DNA from: Buchnera aphidicola (Schlechtendalia chinensis)
Lineage (GTDB): Bacteria > Pseudomonadota > Gammaproteobacteria > Enterobacterales > Enterobacteriaceae
Direction: 5' to 3'
DNA: 64,000 nucleotides
Assembly: GCF_001648115.1 (NCBI RefSeq)
Contig: NZ_CP011299.1
Location: 62,001 to 126,000, forward strand
Made by a program: the position numbers and the translations under genes. Each line of letters opens with the position of its first letter. Within the stretch, counting starts at the first letter, position 1. The notes beneath the pieces are model-generated. The model was not told where the DNA came from and ran no database searches. It saw only the letters and a program-made list of their open reading frames with translations. Positions 51,744-61,520 of this stretch are shown here, piece by piece.

Positions 51744-53105
51744 CTAATTTTTACATATTTTCGATATAGTACAAAGAGATAATATTCTATAAAAAGTCAT
51801 CATTGATGATGCAACTAGTGAAATAAAGATTCCAATCCAAAAGCCTGTTGCTCCTATTCTTGGTATGATAGTGTCGGTTAATGCTAACAAGTATCCGATA
51901 GGAAAACCTAGAATCCAGTAAGATATACATGTAATTATAAAGATCATACGAGTATCTTGATAACTTCTTAAAATTCCGTTTCCTATAATTTGAAAAAAAT
52001 CAAAAGTTTGATATGCTGCTGCGATTAGCATTATTTCTTTTGTTTTTTTTATAATATTTGTGTTTTTGGAATATAAAGAAATTATATCGTTACAAAATAT
52101 AAAAATAATTATTGATATTATAGTAGATAAAATTAGTCCTATAGTTTGTGATGATATAACAATAGTAGAGATTTTTTTTGAGTTATTTTTACCTAAGTAG
52201 AACCCAATTCGAATACTGGCTGCTGTTCCTATTGAGAGTGGAAGAACAAAGATAAATGAACTAACATTCAAAACAATTTGATGTGCTATGATTTGATTAA
52301 TATTTAAAGATGCTATTAATAATGTTATTAGAGTAAATAATGAAACTTCGAAAAATAATGATAAGGCAATTGGCAGTCCTATTTTTGATAAATTTTTAAT
52401 AATTTTCAAGTTGGGTAAATATGTATAGTTTTTTATGCAATTTTTTTTTAAAGTTGAAAAACTGTTTTTAGTTATTTTTTTCATTAATAAAAACATGAAC
52501 CAATATATTATTATTGTAGAGAGAGCACATCCTAGATGTTTAAAATGAGGTAGTAGTATTTGTTTTTGTACTAATAAATAGTTTATTGTTATGTTTGAAA
52601 TAAGTCCTATTATTCCTACTATCATAGCTGGTTTAGGTTTGGACAATCCTTCACATTGATTTTGTATTACTTGGAAGTAGAGATAGCCTGGAGTACTCCA
52701 TAGCAACGTTCTGATATAACTAATACTTTTCTGTTCTATTACCGGATTAACGTTGTTTGTTATATTGATAATATAGTGAGAATTCCAAAGAATTATCATA
52801 ATTATTATTGCAATTATCGTTGCTATCCAGTATGCATTTATAACTTGATTGTGAATTTCATGTTTTTTACCTGAACCATTCATATATGATATTGCAGGTA
52901 CTAAAGATGATAGTAATCCATGCCCAAACAAAATGATTGGATACCAAATTGATATTCCGATTGAAATAGCAGCGATGTCAGTGTCACTTAGAGATTGTAC
53001 TACAGTATTGTTCACTAATCCGATACTAATTTGTGATATTTGTGCTAACATAATAGGGGCAATTATTTTAAACAAGTTTTTCATTTCTATTAAATATTTT
53101 TTCAT
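51744..53105 (-). CDS. mdtK: MATE-family multidrug/sodium antiporter
   Basis: A twelve-helix inner-membrane exporter driven by Na+ or H+. It has 453 residues (E. coli MdtK/NorM 457). It matches E. coli in IAPIMLAQISQISIGLVNNT, IAAISIGISIWYPIILFGHG, SYMNGSGKKHEIHNQV and YLYFQVIQNQCEGLSKPKP. Two repeats of six helices are evident, and GTAASIRIGFYLGKN-type sequence marks the second half. The minus-strand gene is divergent from ribE, as in E. coli. Retention of a drug-efflux family protein in a tiny genome suggests a physiological solute or cofactor export role (inference). Confidence 0.94.
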   Translation of the reverse strand: MKKYLIEMKNLFKIIAPIMLAQISQISIGLVNNTVVQSLSDTDIAAISIGISIWYPIILFGHGLLSSLVPAISYMNGSGKKHEIHNQVINAYWIATIIAIIIMIILWNSHYIINITNNVNPVIEQKSISYIRTLLWSTPGYLYFQVIQNQCEGLSKPKPAMIVGIIGLISNITINYLLVQKQILLPHFKHLGCALSTIIIYWFMFLLMKKITKNSFSTLKKNCIKNYTYLPNLKIIKNLSKIGLPIALSLFFEVSLFTLITLLIASLNINQIIAHQIVLNVSSFIFVLPLSIGTAASIRIGFYLGKNNSKKISTIVISSQTIGLILSTIISIIIFIFCNDIISLYSKNTNIIKKTKEIMLIAAAYQTFDFFQIIGNGILRSYQDTRMIFIITCISYWILGFPIGYLLALTDTIIPRIGATGFWIGIFISLVASSMMTFYRILSLCTISKICKN

Positions 53106-53376
53106 TTCTAACCTTTTATATTATGAAAGCTTTTCGCGATAAAAAGTTAAAGATTTAATAATAAGACATGTTATTTAAAAGTTTTCGATTTTTTAAAGCT
53201 GTATTTCATGCTTTCTATTATAATTGTGTTTATTTTCAATTTTTTTTGAGTTAAAGTAAGTATACGTTTTTTTTATATGGAAGTAGTTAATATTAATTAA
53301 ATGTAATTTAAAGTATTTTTTAGTAAAGTTTTAGGCTTAAAAAAATGTTTTTGTATTATATGACATTAGGAATTAT

Positions 53377-53985
53377 ATGTTTACTGGAATTATTCAAGAT
53401 ATTGCAAAGATAATACGGATAAGAAAATTTGATAATTTTATTAAATGGGTCTTACAATTTGATAAAATTAGTACTAAAACGTTATTATTAGGATCCTCTA
53501 TATCATGTAATGGATGCTGTTTGACTATTAATGAAATTGAAAATAATACAGTAAGTGTTGATCTTGTTCAAGAAACTCTAAAATTAACAAATTTTATAAA
53601 CTTTGTCGAGAATCAAGAAATTAATATTGAAAGATCTGTAAAATTTGGAGGAGAAATTGGAGGTCATTTAGTATCTGGACATGTCATGACGACTGCAAAG
53701 ATTTCAAAAATTGTTGTTTCTAATTATAATAAGGAAATATGGGTAAAATTAGATAACTTTTTTTTTATGAAATATATTTTTTACAAAGGTTTTATATGCA
53801 TTGATGGAATAAGTTTAACAGTTGGAAATATTAATAAAAACGTATTTTGTGTATCTTTAATTCCAGAAACATTGTCTCATACTACTATTGGAAAAAAAAG
53901 ACTTGGAGATTTTGTCAACATAGAAATTGATTATCTTACTAAAGTGATAGTAGATAGTACAAATCGATTAATTTCAAATATTTAA
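53377..53985 (+). CDS. ribE: Riboflavin synthase alpha subunit
   Basis: Dismutates two lumazine molecules to give riboflavin. It has 202 residues (E. coli 213; the gene is called ribC in some E. coli maps). It has the N-terminal MFTGIIQ signature and two lumazine-binding repeats: the first with SCNGCCLTINEIENNTVSVD, the second with FICIDGISLTVGNINKNVFC. The linker reads GGEIGGHLVSGHVMT, and the end has GDFVNIEIDYLTKV. It is divergent from mdtK and upstream of the rnf cluster, and works with ribB at the left edge. Confidence 0.96.
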   Translation: MFTGIIQDIAKIIRIRKFDNFIKWVLQFDKISTKTLLLGSSISCNGCCLTINEIENNTVSVDLVQETLKLTNFINFVENQEINIERSVKFGGEIGGHLVSGHVMTTAKISKIVVSNYNKEIWVKLDNFFFMKYIFYKGFICIDGISLTVGNINKNVFCVSLIPETLSHTTIGKKRLGDFVNIEIDYLTKVIVDSTNRLISNI

Positions 53986-54118
53986 TGAAAATATTTTAGA
54001 TATATGTATTATAAAAGAGTAATATAAAAGTTTTTAGTATTTTCCTGGATTCGCGAGAAGTTTTTAGATGTTTATTTTTTTGGAATTTAAAATTTAAAAT
54101 TTAGGTGTATATTAAACT

Positions 54119-54697
54119 GTGAATTATTTTTCATTTTTTTTAAGTAATATTTTAGTAAACAATTTAGTTTTGACACAATTTTTAGGATTATGTCCGTTTA
54201 TGGGGACGTCCAAAAAGTTTGTTTCTGCAATGGGGTTAGGATGTGCTACTGTTTTTGTAATAACGTGTACATCAATTATTATTTATTTAATTAATTCTCA
54301 TGTCTTAGTACTGTTAAATTTAGAATGTTTAAGAATTATGACTTATATGTTGATAATTTCAGTTAGTGTGCAAATTGTTGAAATAATAATGAGAAAAGTT
54401 AGTCCTGTTTTGTATAGGTTATTAGGTATATATTTATCCTTAATAACTAGTAATTGTTCAGTATTAGCTATACCTTTATTAAGTTTGCATTTAAATTTTA
54501 GTTTTTTTGAATCATTTTTATACGGGTTAAGTTCTTCTATTGGATTTCTTTTGATTTTAGTTATTTTTTCTAGTATAAGAGAACGTTTATCTTTGTCTGA
54601 CGTTCCTATTCTATTTAGAGGAAACCCGATTGCTTTAATTACGGCTAGTTTGATGTCTGTTGCGTTTATGGGATTTAGTGGCTTAGTAAAAACATGA
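54119..54697 (+). CDS. rnfA: Rnf/Rsx electron transport complex subunit A
   Basis: A membrane subunit of the ion-translocating Rnf complex that links NADH and ferredoxin. It has 192 residues (E. coli RsxA 193), starting at GTG 54119, which aligns with the E. coli start; the ribosome site is weak. Conserved: [40 protein letters not shown] with a conserved iron-binding Cys, [20 protein letters not shown] and [15 protein letters not shown]. Six membrane helices. It overlaps rnfB by 4 bp and starts rnfABCDGE. Confidence 0.96.
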   Translation: MNYFSFFLSNILVNNLVLTQFLGLCPFMGTSKKFVSAMGLGCATVFVITCTSIIIYLINSHVLVLLNLECLRIMTYMLIISVSVQIVEIIMRKVSPVLYRLLGIYLSLITSNCSVLAIPLLSLHLNFSFFESFLYGLSSSIGFLLILVIFSSIRERLSLSDVPILFRGNPIALITASLMSVAFMGFSGLVKT

Positions 54698-55215
54698 TTT
54701 TTTTTTTATATTCTATACTTTTTTTTAGCGCTTTGAGCGTTTGTTTAGGATTTATAGTAAATTTTGTAACATATAGATTTCATATAGATGCTGATCCTAT
54801 AATAGAAAAAATTGATGAACTTCTTCCTCAAACACAATGTGCACAATGTGATTATCCTGGGTGTTACTCTTATGCTGTTGCAATTGTGGAAAAAAATGAA
54901 AAAATAGATAAATGTATTCCTGGTGGAAATGAAACAGTTTTAAAAATTGCAAATTTGTTAAATGATGATACGTTGCAGTATGATAATTTAAATTCTTCTG
55001 GAGATACTTTTTTTAAAACAGCTGTAATTGATGAAGAAAATTGTGTTGGTTGTTCTAAATGTAGACTAATTTGCCCTGTAGACGCTATAATAGGAACTTA
55101 TAACTTTACGCATACAGTTGTTAAAAATATGTGTACTGGTTGCAATTTATGCATTTCTTTATGTCCTACTAATTGTATTAGAGAAAAAATAACATACAAT
55201 GAAAATTTTCACTAA
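54694..55215 (+). CDS. rnfB: Rnf/Rsx electron transport complex iron-sulfur subunit B
   Basis: Carries electrons between ferredoxin and the membrane part of Rnf. It has 173 residues (E. coli RsxB 192). An N-terminal membrane helix ([19 protein letters not shown]) precedes the 4Fe-4S binding pattern [20 protein letters not shown] with CIPGG. Two ferredoxin motifs follow: [12 protein letters not shown] and [12 protein letters not shown]. All cluster cysteines appear present. It overlaps rnfA by 4 bp and rnfC by 17 bp. Confidence 0.96.
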   Translation: MIFFLYSILFFSALSVCLGFIVNFVTYRFHIDADPIIEKIDELLPQTQCAQCDYPGCYSYAVAIVEKNEKIDKCIPGGNETVLKIANLLNDDTLQYDNLNSSGDTFFKTAVIDEENCVGCSKCRLICPVDAIIGTYNFTHTVVKNMCTGCNLCISLCPTNCIREKITYNENFH

Positions 55216-56835
55216 CTTTTTTAATAAGTGTGGTAATTTAGCTAATAAAGTTATAAAACTATATTTTAATTGTATTAAAACAATATTTTCCCCCAAAAAA
55301 ATGAATGATTTTTATGGAGGAATACATTGTAATTCTATGAAAAATAGCTCATGTTTTTCTAAATTAAGTTATATTCCTCTTCCAGAAACGTTCACTGTTT
55401 TAATAGATCAAGAATTAGTTTCAAAAAAAAAATTGTAGTATATATAGGACAAATAGTCTTTCGTGGTCAAGTTTTAGCCTTAGGTAACGACGATATTGCT
55501 CCAATTCATTCTCCTACGTCTGGTACAATTTCTAGTATTTCTAAAAATAAGTTTAATTTTTATTCAGGGAAATATTTTGGTGTTATTGTTATTAAATCTG
55601 ACGGAAGAGATGCGTGGGGTCATCGAGTTTTTAGAAAAAATTATAAAGATATTAGTATTAATACATTTATTAAATTAATTTATGATCATGGAATTATTGG
55701 ATTAGGAGGTTCTGGATTTTTATCTTCTAAAAAGATAGAATTTTCTATTGGAAAAGTACATACTTTGCTAATAAATGCTGCTGAAAGTGAACCTTATGTT
55801 CAATCAGATGATTGTTTAATGCAAAATTTTTATAAAGAAATAGCTGAGGGATGTCAAATTATTGCATGTATTTTAAAAATTGAAAGCGTTGTAATCGCTA
55901 TAGAAGATGATAAGAAATTAGCATTTATCAAGATTAAAAATGCAATTAAATCGTTTCCTAATTTCAAAATACGAAAAATAAAAAATAAATACCCTTCAGG
56001 GAGTAGTAAACAATTAATCAAAACTTTATTTAACAAAGAAGTCCCGTTAGGAAAACGTTCAATAAGTTTAGGGATACTTATATTTAATGTTTCTACTATT
56101 TTTTATATTAAAAGAGCAATTTTAAATAGCGAACCATTAATAGAAAGGATTATAACTCTTTCAGATGCGCAGCTGTTGTATCAAAAAAATGTTTTAGTTA
56201 GAATAGGTACTCCAATTAGCTACATATTATCAAAGTTTAATATTAAAAATTCTTCTATCATTTTAGGTGGACCGATAACTGGATTCATTATTGATGATTT
56301 GAATTTTCCAATTTTAAAAACTACTAGTAGCATTTTGAAATTCAAATCGGATTTTGTGGAAAATTTATTAGAACTTCCATGTATTCGTTGTACAGCTTGT
56401 TCTAAAGCGTGTCCAATGCGATTATTACCGGAACAGTTATATTTTTATAGTAAGTCTTTTGATCATGAAAAATCAAAAAGATATCATATTAATGAATGCA
56501 TTGAATGTGGAGTATGCGAACAAGTATGTCCGAGTAACATTCCTCTCTTAACGTATTTTAAAAAAGAGAAATTAGAATTAAAGAAATTAGAGTTTCAGAA
56601 TGATATGTCTAAGAAATTTAAGAAATTGTTTATGCTACGTCAACGTAGAGTGCATGCTTCAGGATTGATTAATGAAAATATTATATATTCTAACAATGTT
56701 ATAAAAGAAAAAAGAAACGATAGTATTAGACATAAAGTTTGTGAATCTAATTCTTTTTTAAATTCCCAACATATAATGAAAATAAAACTTGAGTCTGCAA
56801 TAAATAGAGCTAAATTAAAAAGAAATATTAAGTAA
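55199..56835 (+). CDS. rnfC: Rnf/Rsx electron transport complex subunit C, frame interrupted at poly(A)
   Basis: The NADH-side, FMN- and Fe-S-containing subunit. The ATG at 55199 gives [29 protein letters not shown] and [19 protein letters not shown], then stops at 55438 just after ten A (55423-55432). The next part continues in another frame: [51 protein letters not shown] and [14 protein letters not shown]. The two 4Fe-4S motifs are [12 protein letters not shown] and [12 protein letters not shown]. One extra A makes about 545 residues. E. coli RsxC is 740, but its excess is a C-terminal Ala-rich tail absent here. Confidence 0.92.
55423..55432 (+). repeat. A10 homopolymer, frameshift site in rnfC
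   Basis: Ten A on the coding strand; the frame before reads SKKKL-stop, and with eleven A it reads [11 protein letters not shown] and continues through the conserved barrel-sandwich and NADH-binding domains. Confidence 0.93.
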
Positions 56836-56893
56836 TTATTATTTACTAATGGTAATGTTGTAACTTAATGAAATTACAATATTAAGAAAAGTT

Positions 56894-57955
56894 ATGAATT
56901 ATAGGTATACTAAAATTAGTGATATATATTTTTGTAGAAGTACTAATAATATTATGTTGTTAGTGATATTGTCTATTCTTCCTGGAATAATAGTAGAATT
57001 TTATTATTTTCGAGTAGCAATTTTAATACAGATTTTTTTATCTGTTTTTTCGTCAATAATCTTTGAAATAATTTTTTTAAAGTTGCGAAAGAAAATATTA
57101 AAATTTAATTCTTGTGATATATCTTCAGCAATGTTAACTGGAATTTTATTAGGACTTAGTTTACCTATTTTTTCGCCATGGTGGATATCTATTATAGGTT
57201 CTTTTTTTGCAATTGTTGTAGCTAAGCAATTATATGGAGGGTTAGGTAACAATGTATTTAATCCTGCAATGTCAGGATATGCAATATTATTAGTTTCTTT
57301 CCCTGTGGTAATGACTAATTGGACTTTTCAAAATAATTTGGGATTTGCGAGTGTTCTAAATTTTAAAGACGTTATATCAATTATTTTTTTTACTAATTTG
57401 GAAGACTATTACGGAACGTTTTTAAAATTTTTTGAGATGTCTAATTTTATGACTCAAGTTACTCCTTTAGAACAGATAAGAATACGTAATAAGAGTGTTG
57501 TATTTAACGTAGATTCGTTTACTTCTTTCTTAGATAGTATTTGTTTTTATCGTCATTGGATAATTATTAATTTTAGTTTTTTGATAGGTGGACTATTTTT
57601 GTTGATAAAGAGGATTATTTGTTGGAGAATACCATTTGGTATTCTATCAGTTTTATTTGTTTTTTATTCGATCGATTTTTTTTATTTTGGATCTACGAAA
57701 ATTTTTCCATTAGTACAGTTATTTTTAGGTAGTACTATGATTGGAGCTTTTTATATTGCAACAGACCCTGTAACTACTTCAGTTACTAAATTAGGACGCA
57801 TAATATTAGGATTTTTTATCGGAATTTTAATTTGGGTTATTAGGAGTTTTGGTGGATATCCTGATGCGATATCATTTTCGATATTGTTATCTAATTCTAT
57901 TGTCCCGTTAATAGATTATTATACTCCACCTCGGATTTATGGCAAAGTGAAATAA
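56894..57955 (+). CDS. rnfD: Rnf/Rsx electron transport complex subunit D
   Basis: A membrane subunit with covalently bound FMN. It has 353 residues (E. coli RsxD 352) and about nine or ten helices. Family blocks: SSAMLTGILLGLSLP, AKQLYGGLGNNVFNPAMSGY, the FMN-attachment region QVTPLEQIR with the threonine kept, ISFLIGGLFLLIKRII-like helix, FLGSTMIGAFYIATDPVTTS and FGGYPDAISFSILLSNSIVP. It shares its final base with the rnfG start. Confidence 0.95.
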   Translation: MNYRYTKISDIYFCRSTNNIMLLVILSILPGIIVEFYYFRVAILIQIFLSVFSSIIFEIIFLKLRKKILKFNSCDISSAMLTGILLGLSLPIFSPWWISIIGSFFAIVVAKQLYGGLGNNVFNPAMSGYAILLVSFPVVMTNWTFQNNLGFASVLNFKDVISIIFFTNLEDYYGTFLKFFEMSNFMTQVTPLEQIRIRNKSVVFNVDSFTSFLDSICFYRHWIIINFSFLIGGLFLLIKRIICWRIPFGILSVLFVFYSIDFFYFGSTKIFPLVQLFLGSTMIGAFYIATDPVTTSVTKLGRIILGFFIGILIWVIRSFGGYPDAISFSILLSNSIVPLIDYYTPPRIYGKVK

Positions 57956-58590
57956 TGACTTTTTTAAATAGAAATAATTTTTCTATATTAATATTATTTG
58001 TTGCTTCTATTATTACATCAGGTAGTGTAATTTTAGTGTATGCATTTACTAAACCTAAAATAATTTCTCAACAAGAAAATTATCAAAAAATGGTTTTAAA
58101 TTTTGTTATTCCTCAAAAACTTCTTCTAGGAACTCAAACTTCATGTTATACAATAAATAACATTTTGTTGGGAGATAACGAAAATCATCAGTTTTGGATG
58201 ATTAAAAAGAACAACGTTTTGAAAGCTTTAATTTTTAAAGTAGTAGCTCCGGATGGATATTCAGGTGATATAAAAATAATCATATCTTTGAATCCGAATA
58301 AAAAGATATTAGGCGTTCGTATATTAGATCATCATGAAACTCCGGGATTAGGAGATAAGATTGATGTTAGAATTTCAAATTGGATTACTAAATTTTCAGG
58401 TATCACTGTTTTGGGATTAAATGATCCTAAATTCTCTTTAAAGAAATATGGTGGTAGTATTGATCAGTTTGCAGGAGCTACTATTACTCCATTAGCGGTA
58501 ATTAATGCAATTAAACGTACTGTAAATTTAACACAAAAGTTAATATTTAACAGCTCAAACTTTAAACGTTGTGATTTTAATCATGAATAA
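57955..58590 (+). CDS. rnfG: Rnf/Rsx electron transport complex subunit G
   Basis: A periplasm-facing flavoprotein with covalent FMN on a threonine. It has 211 residues (E. coli RsxG 206). A single N-terminal membrane helix (ILILFVASIITSGSVILVYA) is followed by the conserved APDGYSGDIKIIISLNPN, VRILDHHETPGLGDKID, and the flavinylation signature DQFAGATITPLAVINAIK, where the Thr of the GAT-I-T motif is present. It overlaps rnfD by one base and rnfE by 8 bp. Confidence 0.95.
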   Translation: MTFLNRNNFSILILFVASIITSGSVILVYAFTKPKIISQQENYQKMVLNFVIPQKLLLGTQTSCYTINNILLGDNENHQFWMIKKNNVLKALIFKVVAPDGYSGDIKIIISLNPNKKILGVRILDHHETPGLGDKIDVRISNWITKFSGITVLGLNDPKFSLKKYGGSIDQFAGATITPLAVINAIKRTVNLTQKLIFNSSNFKRCDFNHE

Positions 58591-59287
58591 TGTTATTAAA
58601 ACTTTTTGTTGTGGAGTATGGACACAAAATTCTTCGTTAGTACAATTATTAGGATTGTGTCCTATTCTTGCGATTACTACAAATATTACTAGCGCATTGG
58701 GTTTAGGTATAATTACAACATGTGTTTTAGTTATTACAAATGTTATTATATCAATATTTAAATTTTGGATACCAAAAAATATTCGTATTCCTATTTATAT
58801 AATGGTTATTAGTTCTGTGGTTAGTTGTTTTGATATGTTAATACATGCATATTCATTAAGTTTATATCAATCTTTAGGAATTTTTATTCCTTTGATTATT
58901 ACTAATTGTGTTATATGTGGAAGAGCTGATTTTGTTGCTATAAATAGTTCTGTGTTAGTATCTTTTTTAGATGGATTATTTGTAGGATTAGGATCAACGT
59001 TAGCAATATTTTTTATCGGGTTAGTTAGAGAATTATTTGGTAGTGGGACATTATTTTTTGGTATTGAAAATTTATTTGGATCTTGGTCTAAAATTCTTTA
59101 TGTAAAAATAATTAAAGTTGATTATGTTATGTTGTTTTTTTTGTATCCAGCTGGTGCTTTTATGGTTTTAGGATTTATTTTAGCTGGAAAAAATTTTATA
59201 GATAAAAAAATAAATTTTAATAATTATAATCATTGTTCTAAAAAATCTAAATTACAATTTGAAAAAAATGAGAAATTTAAATCTTAA
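58583..59287 (+). CDS. rnfE: Rnf/Rsx electron transport complex subunit E
   Basis: A six-helix membrane subunit homologous to RnfA. The ATG at 58583, inside the rnfG end, gives 234 residues (E. coli RsxE 231), with MNNVIKTFCCGVWTQNSSLV matching the E. coli start. NSSLVQLLGLCPILAITTN, SLYQSLGIFIPLIITNCVIC, LVRELFGSGTLFFG and YPAGAFMVLGFILAGKNFID are conserved. A four-codon upstream extension to 58571 is possible but unlikely. It overlaps nth by 20 bp, as nth follows rsxE in E. coli. Confidence 0.94.
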   Translation: MNNVIKTFCCGVWTQNSSLVQLLGLCPILAITTNITSALGLGIITTCVLVITNVIISIFKFWIPKNIRIPIYIMVISSVVSCFDMLIHAYSLSLYQSLGIFIPLIITNCVICGRADFVAINSSVLVSFLDGLFVGLGSTLAIFFIGLVRELFGSGTLFFGIENLFGSWSKILYVKIIKVDYVMLFFLYPAGAFMVLGFILAGKNFIDKKINFNNYNHCSKKSKLQFEKNEKFKS

Positions 59288-59909
59288 TAGATTAAATAGA
59301 ATTTTAATTATTTTTTCTAAGATTAATCCTAAACCAAAAATAGAGCTAACATTTTCTTCAGATTTTGAGTTGTTAATTTCGGTAATATTGTCAGCACAGT
59401 CGACTGATCGTATGGTAAACATAGTTACTAAAAATTTATACAAACATACAAACACTCCAAAGTCTTTTTTGCTTCTTGGGGTAGATAATCTAAAGGATCT
59501 AATAAAGTCACTAGGTTTATTTAATAAAAAATCGCGTAATATCATTCAAACTTGTAGTATTTTAATAAATAAGTTTCATGGTAAAATACCGAACAATATG
59601 TTTGATTTACTTTCTTTGCCTGGAGTTGGAAGAAAAACTGCAAATATAATTTTAAATAGCATTTTTAAAAAAAATACAATTGCAGTAGACACTCATGTTT
59701 TTAGAGTATGTAATAGAATAGGATTTGTGAAAGAGAAAAGAATTTTAAATATGGAAAAGAAATTATTTGACATTGTTCCTGAAAAATTTAAGTTTCATTT
59801 TCATAATTGGTTTGTTTTGCATGGTCGCTATGTGTGTAAATCTAAACATCCGAAATGTTCTTTATGCATAATTAAAAATTACTGTGAATTTAAATATAAA
59901 AACTTTTAA
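59268..59909 (+). CDS. nth: Endonuclease III
   Basis: A DNA glycosylase/AP lyase that removes oxidised pyrimidines. The ATG at 59268 gives 213 residues (E. coli 211); a TTG three codons earlier is an alternative. The helix-hairpin-helix is LPGVGRKTANIILN with the catalytic Lys in GRKTA, and the catalytic Asp lies in IAVDTHVFRVCNRIG. The C-terminal 4Fe-4S cluster motif CKSKHPKCSLCIIKNYC keeps four cysteines with the family spacing. It is translationally coupled to rnfE and may use Rnf-derived electrons only indirectly. Confidence 0.97.
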   Translation: MRNLNLNRLNRILIIFSKINPKPKIELTFSSDFELLISVILSAQSTDRMVNIVTKNLYKHTNTPKSFLLLGVDNLKDLIKSLGLFNKKSRNIIQTCSILINKFHGKIPNNMFDLLSLPGVGRKTANIILNSIFKKNTIAVDTHVFRVCNRIGFVKEKRILNMEKKLFDIVPEKFKFHFHNWFVLHGRYVCKSKHPKCSLCIIKNYCEFKYKNF

Positions 59910-60193
59910 AATGAAATATTGTTTGAAATTTATATTTCGTATTATTTTTGAACGTTGTGATTTTATAAAAAAGTAAAAAAATCAAAAATATTTTTAGATA
60001 ATTTAATTTAAAATTTGTGTTAATAACAATGTATAGTTCGTATTATAAAATTAAGATTATAATAAAAATTATTTCGAACAAGTTTTTACGAACTTTGGCA
60101 CAATATATTAAAAATTTTTGTTGGTTTAATATTGACATAATAATATTATATTAACAACAATTATTGTATTTTGATGTAATAAAAGGATATTGA

Positions 60194-61468
60194 ATGCACA
60201 AAATTAACTTAATTAATGAGTTTAAAGTAAGAAATTTAATAGCACAAATTACAAATGAAAAAAAAATAATTCATGAAATTAATAACAAAAGCATTTCTTT
60301 GTATTGTGGTTTTGACGTAACTGCAGAAAGTTTGCATATAGGGCACATTTTGCCATTATTATGTTTAAAAAGGTTTCAAGAATTTGGTCATAAACCTATT
60401 GCTTTGATTGGTGGTGCGACTAGCTTAATTGGTGATCCTAGTTTTAAAACATCTGAAAGGAAATTAAATTCATTAGAATTAGTTAGTATTTGGAAAAATG
60501 CTATTATCGAACAAATATCTTTATTTCTAGATTTTAATATTCATAACAGTGGTAAAACAATTATAGATAATTATGAGTGGTTTAAAAATTTTTCTTTGTT
60601 AAAGTTTTTACGCATTGTTGGAAAAAATTTTTCTGTTAATAAAATGATTTCTAAAGATGCGGTTAAAAGAAGAATTAATCGTTTAGATTCAGGGATTTCA
60701 TTTACAGAATTTTCATATAATTTGTTACAAGCCTATGATTTTTCTATTTTATACCGTAAACATAACGTTATTTTACAGGTTGGAGGATCGGATCAGTGGG
60801 GGAATATTATATCTGGAATTGATTTGGTTCGAAGATTATATGGTAATGAAGTTTTTGGGTTAACACTTCCTCTTTTAGTTAAAAAAAACGGAATTAAATT
60901 TGGAAAAACAGAGAATAACACAATTTGGTTAGATAAAAATAAAACTAGTCCTTACAAGTTTTACCAATATTGGATTAATATTTCTGATTATGACATATGT
61001 AAGTTTTTAAGGTTTTTTACAAATTTAGATATTTTGAAAATAGATGATATAGAATCGTGTAACTCATATATAGAACTTAATAAATATAAGTTGTTTCTTG
61101 CAGAGTATTTAACTAAATTAGTTCATGGTGAGAATGGTGCTAAATCTGCTAAACGAATTTCTTCATATTTATTTCATAGTAACTTTGTAGATATAAAAAA
61201 AACGGATTTTTTTCAATTAGAACAGGATGGTATCCCTTCGGTGAAAATTTCAGGAATACGTGATTTGAAACAAGTGTTAGTTGATTCTTCTTTGTCCGTA
61301 TCTCGAACTCAGGCGAAAAATATGATTTTGGCTAATTCAATTGCTATTAATAATATAAAAAAAACTGATGATATGTATGTTATTTCAAAAAATGATATCC
61401 TTTATGGAAGATATACGTTGTTATCTAGAGGGAAGAAGAAATTTTGTTTGATATGTTGGGAGAATTAA
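60194..61468 (+). CDS. tyrS: Tyrosyl-tRNA synthetase
   Basis: A class I synthetase for tRNA-Tyr. It has 424 residues, the E. coli length. The HIGH motif lies in TAESLHIGHILPLLCLKRF, the binding-site block is LIGGATSLIGDPS, and LQVGGSDQWGNIISGIDLVR and the KMSKS-type KFGKTENNTIWL follow. The C-terminal S4-like domain has VDSSLSVSRTQAKNMI. AAAGGATATTG precedes the ATG. An in-frame nine-A run near 60258 is intact. It is convergent with sufA. Confidence 0.97.
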   Translation: MHKINLINEFKVRNLIAQITNEKKIIHEINNKSISLYCGFDVTAESLHIGHILPLLCLKRFQEFGHKPIALIGGATSLIGDPSFKTSERKLNSLELVSIWKNAIIEQISLFLDFNIHNSGKTIIDNYEWFKNFSLLKFLRIVGKNFSVNKMISKDAVKRRINRLDSGISFTEFSYNLLQAYDFSILYRKHNVILQVGGSDQWGNIISGIDLVRRLYGNEVFGLTLPLLVKKNGIKFGKTENNTIWLDKNKTSPYKFYQYWINISDYDICKFLRFFTNLDILKIDDIESCNSYIELNKYKLFLAEYLTKLVHGENGAKSAKRISSYLFHSNFVDIKKTDFFQLEQDGIPSVKISGIRDLKQVLVDSSLSVSRTQAKNMILANSIAINNIKKTDDMYVISKNDILYGRYTLLSRGKKKFCLICWEN

Positions 61469-61520
61469 ATTTTTTTCGAGTTTGAAGTGATCTTGAAAAT
61501 TTTTTTAGAATTTGTAATGT

